This document shows positions 17,142-25,576 of a stretch of DNA of 64,000 bases, piece by piece. The notes below the pieces were generated by a model, which did not search any database, was not told the DNA's origin, and saw nothing but the letters and a program-made list of their open reading frames with translations. Numbering within the stretch: position 1 is the stretch's first letter; every line of letters starts with the position of its first letter. This DNA is from Ruegeria_C sp040830705 (GTDB taxonomy: Bacteria > Pseudomonadota > Alphaproteobacteria > Rhodobacterales > Rhodobacteraceae): assembly GCA_040830705.1 (NCBI GenBank), contig JBFOME010000015.1, positions 150,690 to 214,689 of the forward strand. The letters run 5' to 3'. The position numbers were made by a program, and so were the translations under genes.

Positions 17142-17543
17142 ATGCACGAAGACACGATGACAATCCGAGAGATGTGTGACGCCTATGAGGTCACCCCTCG
17201 CACCTTGCGCTTCTATGAAGCCAAAGAATTGCTGTTCCCGATCCGGGACGGCCAAAAACGGCTGTTCACCAAACGCGACCGCGCACGCCTGAAGCTCATT
17301 CTGCGTGGCAAGCGGTTCGGTTTCAGCCTTGAACAGATCCGCCAGCTGCTTGACCTGTACCACATCGATGACCAGCAGCACACGCAGTTGAAACGCACCT
17401 TTGAAATCGCGCGTGAGCGCCTGGCCGATATGGAATCGCAGCGCGAAGAGCTAAGCCAGGCCATCGACGATCTGAAAGAGCAACTTAAATGGGGCGAAAA
17501 GATCCTCGTCTCGATGCAAGACGCCAACAAAGCAGCCGAATAA
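17142..17543 (+). CDS. MerR family transcriptional regulator
   Basis: 133 residues; the winged helix has VTPRTLRFYEAKELL and LFTKRDRARLKLILRGKRF, then a long coiled coil (DMESQREELSQAIDDLKEQLKW). It is clearly paralogous to the MerR protein encoded 221 bases upstream. The acyl-CoA dehydrogenase gene begins 45 bases downstream in the same direction, so this is the likely regulator of that gene and perhaps of the beta-oxidation operon at 20-24.5 kb. An internal ATG at 17157 (MTIREMCDAYEV) is an alternative start closer to the family N-terminus. Confidence 0.9.
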   Translation: MHEDTMTIREMCDAYEVTPRTLRFYEAKELLFPIRDGQKRLFTKRDRARLKLILRGKRFGFSLEQIRQLLDLYHIDDQQHTQLKRTFEIARERLADMESQREELSQAIDDLKEQLKWGEKILVSMQDANKAAE

Positions 17544-17588
17544 TCGCAGCCCGCTGACGATCCAGACCTGTCCACAAGGAAGTTCCTC

Positions 17589-19370
17589 ATGCCAATCTAC
17601 AACGCTCCCACCAAAGACATGCAGTTTGTGTTGCACGATGTGCTGAACGTCTCGACCTCGGATATCCCGGGCTATGACGAGTTGGAACCCGATTTTACCG
17701 GCGCCGTTCTGGAAGAGGCCGGCAAGGTGGCCAGCAATGTGCTGCACCCGCTGAACGTTGTCGGCGACAAGGAAGGCTGCCGTCTGGAAAATGGCGTGGT
17801 TTATACGCCCACCGGCTTCAAAGATGCGTTCGAGCAAATGAAAGAAGGCGGCTGGACGGGGCTGGACATGCCCGAGGAATATGGCGGCCAGAACATGCCC
17901 TATGTCATGGGCACGGCAGTGGGCGAGATGTTCTCGGCTTCGAACCAGGCATTCACCATGTATCAGGGTCTGACCCATGGTGCCGCCTCGGCGATCCTGG
18001 CGCATGGCACGGAAGAGCAGAAAAACACTTATCTGCCCAACATGGTCAGCTGCGAGTGGACCGGCACCATGAACCTGACCGAACCGCATTGCGGCACCGA
18101 TCTGGGCCTGATGCGCACCAAGGCCGAACCACAGGCGGATGGCAGTTACAAGATTTCAGGTCAGAAGATCTTCATCTCGGCTGGCGAGCACGACATGGCC
18201 GACAACATCATCCATCTGGTATTGGCAAAGATCGTTGGCGGCCCTGAGGGGATCAAGGGTGTGTCGCTGTTCATCGTGCCCAAGTTCATGGTGAACGAAG
18301 ATGGCAGCCTCGGCGCGCGCAACGGCGTTGCCGTCGGTAATATCGAAGAGAAAATGGGTATCCACGGCAACTCGACCTGCGTGATGAACTATGACGAGGC
18401 GACCGGGTACCTGCTGGGCGAAGAACACAAAGGCATGCGCGCCATGTTCACCATGATGAACGAAGCGCGGCTGGGTGTCGGGATGCAGGGCCTCAGTCAG
18501 GCCGAAGCCGCCTATCAGAACGCTGTGGAATACGCGAAGGACCGCCTGCAGGGCCGCGACGTGACCGGCGCGAAAAACTCCGACGGTCCGGCCGATCCGC
18601 TGATCGTGCACCCCGATATCCGCCGCAGCCTGATGGACCAGAAAAGCTTTGCCGAAGGTGCGCGGGCTTTCATCCTTTGGGGCGCGACCATGATAGACAA
18701 GGCCCACCGCTCGGGCGACAAGGATGCGGACGGGCTGATCTCGCTGCTGACCCCGGTGATCAAGGGCTTCCTGACCGACGAAGGCTATGACATGACCGTC
18801 AAGGCGCAGCAGGTTTATGGCGGCCATGGCTACATCGAGGAATGGGGCATGTCGCAATATACCCGCGACGCCCGGATCGCGATGATCTACGAAGGAGCCA
18901 ACGGCGTTCAGGCGCTGGACCTGGTCGGCCGAAAGCTGGCCAGCGATGGCGGCAAGCATGTCATGGCGTTTTTCGAACTGGTGAAAGGGTTCTGCAAGGA
19001 AAACGCCGGGCAGGACGAAGCCTTTGACCGCGACTTCGTTGAGCCACTCAAGGCCGCATCCAAGGATCTGCAGGCGGCGGGCATGTTTTTTATGCAGAAC
19101 GCGACAAAGAACCCCAACGCGGCTTTGGCAGGCAGCAACGACTTCATGCATATGTTCGGCCATGTCTGCCTCGGCCTGATGTGGGCACAGATGGCGCTAG
19201 CTGCGCGAAACGCGCTGGCCGGAGGGGCCGAAGACAAGGCCTTCTATGAAACCAAGCTGACCACCGGCCGCTACTACATGGCCCGCCGCCTACCCGCCAC
19301 CGGCATGCACCTCGCGCGCATCCAGTCAGGTGCCGATCCGGTGATGACACTGGACGCCGATCAATTCTGA
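17589..19370 (+). CDS. Acyl-CoA dehydrogenase (long form, DmdC/FadE5-like)
   Basis: 593 residues; FAD enzyme that introduces the alpha-beta double bond into an acyl-CoA. Domains in order: short N-terminal cap, ACAD N domain (WTGLDMPEEYGGQNMPY), middle domain (TMNLTEPHCGTDLGLMRTKA), C domain with the catalytic glutamate in IYEGANGVQALDLVGRK, and the extra C-terminal domain typical of the about 600-residue branch that includes methylthiopropanoyl-CoA dehydrogenase DmdC of marine bacteria. Whether it acts on methylthiopropanoyl-CoA or ordinary fatty acyl-CoA is undecided; no dmdA, dmdB or dmdD lies in the window. Preceded by a MerR gene and followed by a strong terminator. Confidence 0.9.
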   Translation: MPIYNAPTKDMQFVLHDVLNVSTSDIPGYDELEPDFTGAVLEEAGKVASNVLHPLNVVGDKEGCRLENGVVYTPTGFKDAFEQMKEGGWTGLDMPEEYGGQNMPYVMGTAVGEMFSASNQAFTMYQGLTHGAASAILAHGTEEQKNTYLPNMVSCEWTGTMNLTEPHCGTDLGLMRTKAEPQADGSYKISGQKIFISAGEHDMADNIIHLVLAKIVGGPEGIKGVSLFIVPKFMVNEDGSLGARNGVAVGNIEEKMGIHGNSTCVMNYDEATGYLLGEEHKGMRAMFTMMNEARLGVGMQGLSQAEAAYQNAVEYAKDRLQGRDVTGAKNSDGPADPLIVHPDIRRSLMDQKSFAEGARAFILWGATMIDKAHRSGDKDADGLISLLTPVIKGFLTDEGYDMTVKAQQVYGGHGYIEEWGMSQYTRDARIAMIYEGANGVQALDLVGRKLASDGGKHVMAFFELVKGFCKENAGQDEAFDRDFVEPLKAASKDLQAAGMFFMQNATKNPNAALAGSNDFMHMFGHVCLGLMWAQMALAARNALAGGAEDKAFYETKLTTGRYYMARRLPATGMHLARIQSGADPVMTLDADQF

Positions 19371-19379
19371 TCCCAGATT

Positions 19380-19405
19380 GGCTCCGGGCCACCTGGCCCG
19401 GAGCC
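19380..19405 (+). terminator. Terminator of the acyl-CoA dehydrogenase gene
   Basis: GGCTCCGGGCC paired with GGCCCGGAGCC (11 bp, 4-base loop ACCT) followed by TTTC, starting ten bases after the stop codon. The following small gene begins only 21 bases later and would depend on read-through or its own promoter. Confidence 0.75.
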
Positions 19406-19425
19406 TTTCAACCCCGAGGATCGAT

Positions 19426-19638
19426 ATGCCGAAACGTTTCCGCCTGACACGCCGCTTTCCCGTCGCCATGACCGAAGACGGCTATCGCAGACTAAAAAGG
19501 TTTGCCGCCGAGGCCGGGTTGGACGAAGGTGAGGCCTTGTCGTTCCTGTTCGAGAATTTCAACAGCGTCATAAATGACGAAAACCTGACCCACAGGCTGC
19601 GGTTGTTCAATGCGGAGCTGGAGGATCGCAAGCGATGA
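19426..19638 (+). CDS. Small conserved-looking protein of unknown function
   Basis: 70 residues, MPKRFRLTRRFPVAMTEDGY at the start, then a helical segment (RRLKRFAAEAGLDEGEALSFLFENF). The pattern of a basic first strand followed by an amphipathic helix resembles small ribbon-helix-helix-like proteins, but no family can be named with confidence. The ATG is preceded by CCGAGGATCGAT, an acceptable ribosome binding site. It sits between the terminator after the acyl-CoA dehydrogenase and a 318-base gap. Codon use (third-position G/C) is like that of its neighbours, which supports it being real. Confidence 0.6.
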   Translation: MPKRFRLTRRFPVAMTEDGYRRLKRFAAEAGLDEGEALSFLFENFNSVINDENLTHRLRLFNAELEDRKR

Positions 19639-19956
19639 AAGGTATGCCGACATGATCAATGACGCGCAATCGGCCCACGTTGCATCCGCCTCCGGCGGCC
19701 GTATTTGCGACGAGAAGAAACATGCGAAGCGCGTCCACCCCGCCATCCGGGAACTGATCTCGCTAAGCGGCACTCAGCCGGGATGGCGGGGCTTCTCCTC
19801 GTGCGGTCATCGGCTCGGCAGCCTGTACCGCAGACCGAATAGACACCGGTTAACGTTAATGTCGGGTTACGAAAGAACGTGCGCCCTGCATCTTCTTCTC
19901 GTTCCAAATACGGAAATTCCGACGTAAGCCACATTCGCCTTGGGAGGGAATGGTAG
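19639..19956. other. Non-coding gap before the beta-oxidation operon
   Basis: No convincing gene. The open frames here (for example 19652-19927 plus) have no recognisable content. The gap contains the palindrome described at 19850 and ends with a strong ribosome binding site (GGGAGGG) for the GST gene, so it probably holds the promoter and leader of the GST-thiolase-cupin-fadJ operon. Confidence 0.5.
19850..19859. promoter_or_regulatory. Palindrome TTAACGTTAA upstream of the beta-oxidation operon
   Basis: A perfect 10-bp palindrome about 100 bases before the first gene of the operon, with a GACGTAAG half-site further down at about 19920. It shares the ACGT-centred look of the dyad at 17054, so both may be bound by one of the two MerR proteins. 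This is suggestive only. Confidence 0.3.
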
Positions 19957-20595
19957 ATGAGCATCAAATTGCACTGCTTCGGAGAAAGCGGAAATTCATA
20001 CAAGGCGGCGCTGGCGCTGGAGCTTTCGGGGCTGGATTGGGAGCCGGTTTTTGTCGACTTTTTCAACGGCCAGACCAGAACCCCCGAATACCGCGCCGAG
20101 GTCAACGAGATGGGCGAGGCCCCGGTTCTGATCGACGGCGATTTCCGCACCAGCCAGTCCGGCGCGATACAGGCCTATGTCAGCAAGAAATCCGGCAAGT
20201 TCGGCGGCAAGACCGAAGCCGAGACATATGACATCCTGCGCTGGGTGCTGTGGGACAATCACAAGCTCAGCTCAATGGCGGGCCTGACCCGGTTCCTGAT
20301 GAACTTCCTGCCCGAAGACAAGCGCCCAACGGAGGTGATCGCCTTCAACCAGGGTCGACTCAAAGCCGCTTATGCGACGCTGAACTCCCATCTTGATGGG
20401 CGCAACTGGATTGTTGGCCACGAGCTCACCAATGCTGATATCAGCTGCTGTGGCTACCTCTATTACCCGGAACCGTTCGGGTTTGACCGGGCTGATTGGC
20501 CCCATATCGATGCCTGGCTCACGCGTCTCAGCGAGACGCCCGGCTGGAAACACCCCTATGATCTGATGCCCGGCAGACCGTCGGACCGAGCTTGA
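19957..20595 (+). CDS. Glutathione S-transferase family protein
   Basis: 212 residues, GST fold: MSIKLHCFGESGNSYKAALA (active-site loop), NEMGEAPVLIDGDF with the cis-proline, and RTSQSGAIQAYV for glutathione binding; the helical domain has the LTNADISCCGYLYY motif. It is the first gene of an operon with thiolase, cupin and FadJ (gaps of 10, -1 and -4 bases), an unusual place for a GST. A role in removing reactive enoyl or thioether intermediates is conceivable but unproven. Confidence 0.88.
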   Translation: MSIKLHCFGESGNSYKAALALELSGLDWEPVFVDFFNGQTRTPEYRAEVNEMGEAPVLIDGDFRTSQSGAIQAYVSKKSGKFGGKTEAETYDILRWVLWDNHKLSSMAGLTRFLMNFLPEDKRPTEVIAFNQGRLKAAYATLNSHLDGRNWIVGHELTNADISCCGYLYYPEPFGFDRADWPHIDAWLTRLSETPGWKHPYDLMPGRPSDRA

Positions 20596-20605
20596 GGAGA
20601 GCACA

Positions 20606-21817
20606 ATGACCGAAGCATACATCTACGATGCGCTGCGGACCCCCAGGGGGAAGGGCCGGAAGGATGGCAGCCTGCACGAGGTGACATCCGTGCGGCTCAG
20701 CGCCGAGACGCTGAACGCGGTGAAAGAGCGCAACGGCCTTGAGGGCCACGCCGTCGAGGACGTGATCTGGGGCAACGTGACCCAGGTGATGGAACAGGGC
20801 GGCTGCCTGGCGCGGACCGCCGTGCTGGCTTCGGATCTGGACGAGTCGATCCCCGGCCTTGCCATCAACCGGTTCTGCGCCAGCGGCATGGAGGCGGTCA
20901 ATCTGGCTGCCAACCAGGTCAAGGGCGGCGCGGGCAATGCTTACATTGCCGGCGGCGTCGAGATGATGGGTCGGGTTGCCATGGGCAGCGATGGGGCCGC
21001 CATTGCCGTTGATCCGTCGGTTGCGATGAACACCTATTTCGTGCCGCAGGGTATCTCGGCCGACCTGATTGCCACCGAATATGGCTTCACCCGGGATCAG
21101 GCCGACGCGCTGGCCATGGAATCGCAGCGCCGCGCGGCGCAGGCCTGGGAAGAGAACCGGTTCTCGAACTCGGTGATCACCATCAAGGACCAGAACGGCA
21201 TCCCGATCCTGGATCATGACGAATACATGCGCCCCGGCACCGACATGCAGTCGCTGGGGGGCCTGAACCCCGCCTTCCAGATGATGGGTGAGCAGATGCC
21301 GGGCTTCGACAAGGTTGCGCTGATGAAATACCCGCATCTCGAGCGGATCAACCACATCCACCATGCGGGCAACAGTTCCGGCATCGTGGATGGGGCCGCG
21401 GCCGTGCTGATCGGCAACAAGGAATTTGGCGAGCAACACGGGTTGAAGGCGCGCGCGCGCATCAAGGGCACCGCCAAGATCGGCACCGAACCCACGATGA
21501 TGTTGACCGGCCCGGTTCCGGTGACACAGAAGATTTTGGCCGATAATGGCATGGATATCGGCGATATCGATCTCTTCGAGGTGAACGAGGCCTTCGCCAG
21601 CGTCGTGCTGCGCTTCCAGCAGGCCTTTGATGTCGATCCCGAACTGGTCAACGTCAATGGTGGTTCGATCGCGATGGGCCACCCGCTGGGTGCGACCGGC
21701 GCGATCATCATCGGCACGCTGCTGGACGAGTTGGAGCGCACCGACAAGGAAACCGGCCTCGCCACGCTCTGCATCGCGTCGGGCATGGGTGCAGCAACGA
21801 TCATCGAGCGCGTCTGA
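20606..21817 (+). CDS. fadA: Acetyl-CoA C-acyltransferase (thiolase)
   Basis: 403 residues; cleaves 3-ketoacyl-CoA with CoA to give acetyl-CoA in the last step of beta-oxidation. Catalytic residues are visible: nucleophilic Cys91 in NRFCASGME, His359 in GHPLGATGA and Cys389 in LCIASGMGAA. The GAGGAGAGCACA ribosome binding site precedes the start. It pairs with the fadJ-type multifunctional protein two genes downstream, as alpha and beta halves of a fatty-acid oxidation complex; the cupin in between overlaps it by one base. Confidence 0.93.
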   Translation: MTEAYIYDALRTPRGKGRKDGSLHEVTSVRLSAETLNAVKERNGLEGHAVEDVIWGNVTQVMEQGGCLARTAVLASDLDESIPGLAINRFCASGMEAVNLAANQVKGGAGNAYIAGGVEMMGRVAMGSDGAAIAVDPSVAMNTYFVPQGISADLIATEYGFTRDQADALAMESQRRAAQAWEENRFSNSVITIKDQNGIPILDHDEYMRPGTDMQSLGGLNPAFQMMGEQMPGFDKVALMKYPHLERINHIHHAGNSSGIVDGAAAVLIGNKEFGEQHGLKARARIKGTAKIGTEPTMMLTGPVPVTQKILADNGMDIGDIDLFEVNEAFASVVLRFQQAFDVDPELVNVNGGSIAMGHPLGATGAIIIGTLLDELERTDKETGLATLCIASGMGAATIIERV

Positions 21818-22302
21818 TGCCCAAACTGGACCTCACACAGATCGATTGGGTGACTGGTTCGGGCTATCCCGGCAAGCTGGCGCGCAACGGCGACGGTCGC
21901 AGTAGCCAGCGGCTGGGCGATGCGGGTGGGCTCACCCAATTCGGAGCCAATCTGGTTAGGCTCGAACCTGGTGCCGCTTCGTCCCTGCGCCACTATCACA
22001 TGGAACAGGATGAGTTCGTGATGGTGACCGAAGGGATTTGCACGCTGATCGACGATCACGGTGAACATGCAATGCAGCCCGGCGATTGCGCCACCTTCCC
22101 CGCCGGGGATGCCAATGGCCATCACTTTGTAAACAAATCGGATGCCCCTGCCGCCTTTCTGGTGGTGGGCACCCGAACCCCGACAGAAACCGGCTATTAC
22201 AGCGATATCGACATGATGGTGAAGATGGACATGAACGGGTTCGCCTTCACTCGCAAGGATGGCAGCCCGCTGACGGCTGACCAGATCGGAGACGAAACAT
22301 GA
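21817..22302 (+). CDS. Cupin domain protein
   Basis: 161 residues, single cupin barrel: metal-binding motif LRHYHMEQDEFVMVTEG (two His and one Glu) and second motif PGDCATFPAGDANGHHFVNKS. Similar single-domain cupins annotated as transcriptional regulators or isomerases are widespread, function unknown. Its start overlaps the thiolase stop (TGATG) and its stop overlaps the fadJ start (ATGA), so it is firmly embedded in the beta-oxidation operon and is presumably made in equal amounts. Confidence 0.88.
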   Translation: MPKLDLTQIDWVTGSGYPGKLARNGDGRSSQRLGDAGGLTQFGANLVRLEPGAASSLRHYHMEQDEFVMVTEGICTLIDDHGEHAMQPGDCATFPAGDANGHHFVNKSDAPAAFLVVGTRTPTETGYYSDIDMMVKMDMNGFAFTRKDGSPLTADQIGDET

Positions 22303-24497
22303 CCGATTTTAAGTACGAAGTGGATGCGGATGGCGTCGCCATGATCACCTGGGACGCCGTGGGCAAAAGCATGAACGTGCTGACCCGCGAGGCCTTTGGG
22401 TTGGTCGAGGACTATGTCGATCAGGCCCTGGCAGATGACGCCGTGAAAGGGATCGTGATCACCAGCGGCAAGAAAGACTTTGCCGGTGGCATGGACCTGA
22501 ACACGCTGGCCACCATCCGCGAGGAAGCGGGTGACGAACCGGCCAAGGCATTGTTTGATTTCACCATGAACGGCCACCGCATCCTGCGCAAACTCGAGCG
22601 CGCGGGGATGGAGCCCAAGACAAACAAGGGCGGCAAGCCGGTGGCCTGCGCCATCAACGGCACTTGCGCCGGCATCGGGACCGAGATCGCGCTCGCCTGT
22701 CACCACCGCGTGATGACCGATAACCCCAAGGCCAAGATTGGTCTGCCCGAGATTCTGGTGGGCATCTTCCCCGGCGGCGGCGGGACGATCCGGTATTCGC
22801 GCATGGTTGGTGCGATGGCGGCCGCTCCGGTTCTGCTGGAAGGCAAAATGCTGGACCCGGCCAAGGCCAAAGGGGCCAAGCTGGTGGATGACGTATCATC
22901 CGATCCGGTCGCTGCTGCACGCGAATGGGTGCTGAAAGCCACCAATGCCGATATCGTCAAGCCATGGGACGCCAAGGGCTACAAAATGCCCGGCGGTGCC
23001 CCCTATCATCCTGCGGGTTTCATGACCTTTGTGGGTGCCTCGGCGATGGTCAATGGCAAGACGCAGGGCGCCTTCCCGGCAGCCAAAGCGCTGCTTTCTG
23101 CGATCTACGAGGGCGCATTGGTCGATTTCGACACCGCACTCAGGATCGAGGCGCGCTGGTTCACCAATGTGCTGATGAACCCATCCTCCTCTGCGATGAT
23201 CCGCAGCCTGTTCCTGAACAAGCAGGCGCTTGAAAAAGGCGCAGTGCGGCCCAAGGGGATCGAAGATCAATCGGTCAAAAAAGTCGGCGTTCTGGGCGCG
23301 GGCATGATGGGGGCTGGCATCGCATTGGTCAGCGCGCAGGCCGGGATGGACGTGGTTCTCATCGACCGCGATCAGGAAGCCGCCGACAAGGGCAAGGCCT
23401 ATTCCGAGACCTATCTCGACAAGGGCATGAAGCGCGGCAAGGTCACGGCGGACAAGAAAGAGGCCATGCTCGGCCTGATCAACGCGACGCCGGATCTGGA
23501 TGCGCTGCAAGGCTGCGACCTGATCATCGAGGCGGTCTTTGAAGACCCGGCTGTAAAGGCCGAGATGACCCAGAAGGTCGAAGCGGTGATCCCCGAGGAT
23601 TGCATCTTTGCTTCCAATACCTCGACCCTGCCGATCACCGAACTGGCCAAGGCCTCCTCGCGCCCGGATCAGTTCATCGGCATCCACTTCTTCTCGCCGG
23701 TCGAAAAGATGTTCCTCGTCGAGATCATCAAGGGCAAGGAAACCGGGGATCGCGCGGTGGCCAAGGCGCTGGACTATGTGCGCCAGATCAAGAAGACGCC
23801 AATAGTGGTCAACGATGCGCGCTTCTTCTACGCCAACCGCTGCATCATTCCTTACATCAACGAAGGTTTGCGCATGATCACCGAGGGCGTCTCGCCCGCC
23901 CTGATTGACAATGCGGCGCGGCAACTGGGCTTCCCGGTTGGTCCGATCCAGCTGAACGACGAGACCTCGATTGATCTGGGGGCCAAGATCGCGCGCGCGA
24001 CCAAGGCGGCAATGGGCAATGCCTATCCCGACAGCCCGTCAGACGACCTGATCTTCTGGCTGGAAAAAGAGGGCCGTCTGGGGCGTAAGGCGAATGCCGG
24101 TTTCTTCGACTATGACGACAAGGGTAAACGCACCGGTTACTGGCCGGGTCTGCAGGACAAGTACCCGCTGGCCGAGGATCAGCCTGACCTGATCGAGGTT
24201 CAGGAACGCCTGATGTTTGCGCAGGTTCTAGAAGCGGTACGTGCTTTGGAAGAGGGTGTTCTGGAAGACATCCGCGAAGGCGATGTGGGCGCGGTTCTGG
24301 CCTGGGGTTTCGCACCCTGGTCCGGCGGCCCCCTCAGCTGGCTCGACATCATCGGCACGCCTTATGCCGCCGAACGTTGCGATCAACTGACGGCCGCCTA
24401 TGGCGAGCGCTTCACTTGCCCTGCACTGCTGCGCGAGATGGCGGACAAGGGGCAGAGCTTCTATGGCCGTTTCGATCCCGAGGCCAAAGCGGCCTGA
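22299..24497 (+). CDS. fadJ: Multifunctional fatty-acid oxidation protein: enoyl-CoA hydratase / 3-hydroxyacyl-CoA dehydrogenase
   Basis: 732 residues. The N-terminal crotonase domain shows the oxyanion-hole segment KKDFAGGMDLNTL, the GTCAGIGTEIALACHHRV helix and the catalytic-glutamate loop GLPEILVGIFPGGGG. The NAD domain begins near residue 326 with KVGVLGAGMMGAGIALVSA; the dehydrogenase catalytic histidine lies in FIGIHFFSPVEKM, and the 3HCDH C domain carries FFYANRCIIPYINEG. It hydrates and then oxidises enoyl-CoA, feeding the thiolase encoded upstream. Last gene of the operon, followed by a strong terminator. Confidence 0.95.
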   Translation: MTDFKYEVDADGVAMITWDAVGKSMNVLTREAFGLVEDYVDQALADDAVKGIVITSGKKDFAGGMDLNTLATIREEAGDEPAKALFDFTMNGHRILRKLERAGMEPKTNKGGKPVACAINGTCAGIGTEIALACHHRVMTDNPKAKIGLPEILVGIFPGGGGTIRYSRMVGAMAAAPVLLEGKMLDPAKAKGAKLVDDVSSDPVAAAREWVLKATNADIVKPWDAKGYKMPGGAPYHPAGFMTFVGASAMVNGKTQGAFPAAKALLSAIYEGALVDFDTALRIEARWFTNVLMNPSSSAMIRSLFLNKQALEKGAVRPKGIEDQSVKKVGVLGAGMMGAGIALVSAQAGMDVVLIDRDQEAADKGKAYSETYLDKGMKRGKVTADKKEAMLGLINATPDLDALQGCDLIIEAVFEDPAVKAEMTQKVEAVIPEDCIFASNTSTLPITELAKASSRPDQFIGIHFFSPVEKMFLVEIIKGKETGDRAVAKALDYVRQIKKTPIVVNDARFFYANRCIIPYINEGLRMITEGVSPALIDNAARQLGFPVGPIQLNDETSIDLGAKIARATKAAMGNAYPDSPSDDLIFWLEKEGRLGRKANAGFFDYDDKGKRTGYWPGLQDKYPLAEDQPDLIEVQERLMFAQVLEAVRALEEGVLEDIREGDVGAVLAWGFAPWSGGPLSWLDIIGTPYAAERCDQLTAAYGERFTCPALLREMADKGQSFYGRFDPEAKAA

Positions 24498-24518
24498 CCG
24501 AAGCACCTTGTGAACGGC

Positions 24519-24549
24519 AAACCGGCGCTCCGAAATTGAGCGCCGGTTT
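24519..24549 (+). terminator. Terminator of the beta-oxidation operon
   Basis: A perfect 12-bp stem, AAACCGGCGCTC with GAGCGCCGGTTT, a 7-base loop, then TTTCATTGTTT. It starts 22 bases after the fadJ stop. This is one of the clearest intrinsic terminators in the window. Confidence 0.85.
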
Positions 24550-24890
24550 CATTGTTTGGAGACCGAGGGGGGTATGCTCCAAACGTCCCGTGGAAAACGG
24601 GATTTTATATGCTGCAGGTAAAGCGGCTGTCTTGCGTGATCGAGCCAACAAGAAGCGGCCTTGCGACCGTCCCTGTGCAAGTCTCGAATCCGATCGCGTG
24701 ACCGTCCCTCCCCTGTGGCTGTGACAAAGCCAAATGGGCCAGAGTGTTGACCCAAGGGAAAGGAGCGCCGATTCGGATGCCCTAATCAGGCCCAAAACAG
24801 GGCAAGATTGTGGCATTGGTCGGGCAGAGATGGCTAATCACATATCCATTGCATGACTGTTTCCCGTAGAGAAACAATTCTGTTCCATTG
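24550..24890. other. Non-coding gap with no recognised content
   Basis: About 340 bases between the fadJ terminator and the convergent sulfotransferase gene. The decamer GACCGTCCCT occurs twice (24665 and 24700). The last 100 bases are AT-rich. No gene, RNA or promoter could be assigned. Confidence 0.5.
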
Positions 24891-25538
24891 TTAATCAAAT
24901 TGGTAGTGCAACCTTTGGATGTCATCTGCACAGGCCTCGGCAAGCGCATCCACCATCTCCGTCGTGAAATAGCTCCGGTAGTCGCCCAAGCGCTCGGACC
25001 GGTTGGTATGGGGCATCTCCAGGGCAAAGCCCAGATGCTGCCAGAGCGGTTCCGCATCAAGCTCGAAATGCTCGATCCTGATAAAGGCATCGCAACGCTC
25101 GGTACCCGTCGCATCCGTCATGTAGCTGGCATAGGGGTTGCAACGAAAGCTGGCGAGCGTGTCGGGATGCAGCAAAAAAGCCTCGAAGGTCAGCCGTTTC
25201 GACAAGGTGACCGATGGGTGGTCGAACCGCTGCAATCGCAACCAATGGTAGTAGCTGACCGCGCGATCCCAGGGGTTACGCACCAACGTGCAGGTGAATA
25301 GTGCCTCCAGCTCCGCAGGCGCGACCAGCCCGTCGATATCGCGCAGAGTCGAGTGTTTCCAAAGCCTGCCGCGCGCGGAAAGTGATTTCAGCCTTTGACG
25401 GCGGCGGCGGGCCTTTGGTGTGTCGCCGATCAGGATGTCATCCTTCATCGCCCGCGCCTCAAGCGCTAGCGCCAGCGAGGTGCCCCCGGTCTTGGGGATG
25501 TGAACAAAGATATAGGACCGGCCGCGCGAGATGATCAT
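24891..25538 (-). CDS. Sulfotransferase family protein
   Basis: 215 residues, sulfotransferase family 2 fold. The 5'-phosphosulfate loop is seen as YIFVHIPKTGGTSLALALE near the N-terminus and the 3'-phosphate site as TCTLVRNPWDRAVSYYHWL at mid-protein. PAPS-dependent transfer of sulfate onto a sugar or polysaccharide is the known chemistry of such proteins; in marine bacteria they often modify exopolysaccharide. No glycosyltransferase is adjacent, so its acceptor is unknown. Monocistronic, transcribed towards the fadJ terminator. Confidence 0.85.
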   Translation of the reverse strand: MIISRGRSYIFVHIPKTGGTSLALALEARAMKDDILIGDTPKARRRRQRLKSLSARGRLWKHSTLRDIDGLVAPAELEALFTCTLVRNPWDRAVSYYHWLRLQRFDHPSVTLSKRLTFEAFLLHPDTLASFRCNPYASYMTDATGTERCDAFIRIEHFELDAEPLWQHLGFALEMPHTNRSERLGDYRSYFTTEMVDALAEACADDIQRLHYQFD

Positions 25539-25576
25539 GCGGCCACGCTACCCGCATGCGTCGCCGGGCAAAACCT

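Noticed and set aside
19652..19927. Possible small gene after the 70-residue protein
   Set aside because: Cys/Arg-rich translation without pattern; the region more likely carries promoter elements.
24665..24709. Decamer GACCGTCCCT repeated twice, 35 bases apart
   Set aside because: Too short and only two copies; not a CRISPR or other recognisable repeat.
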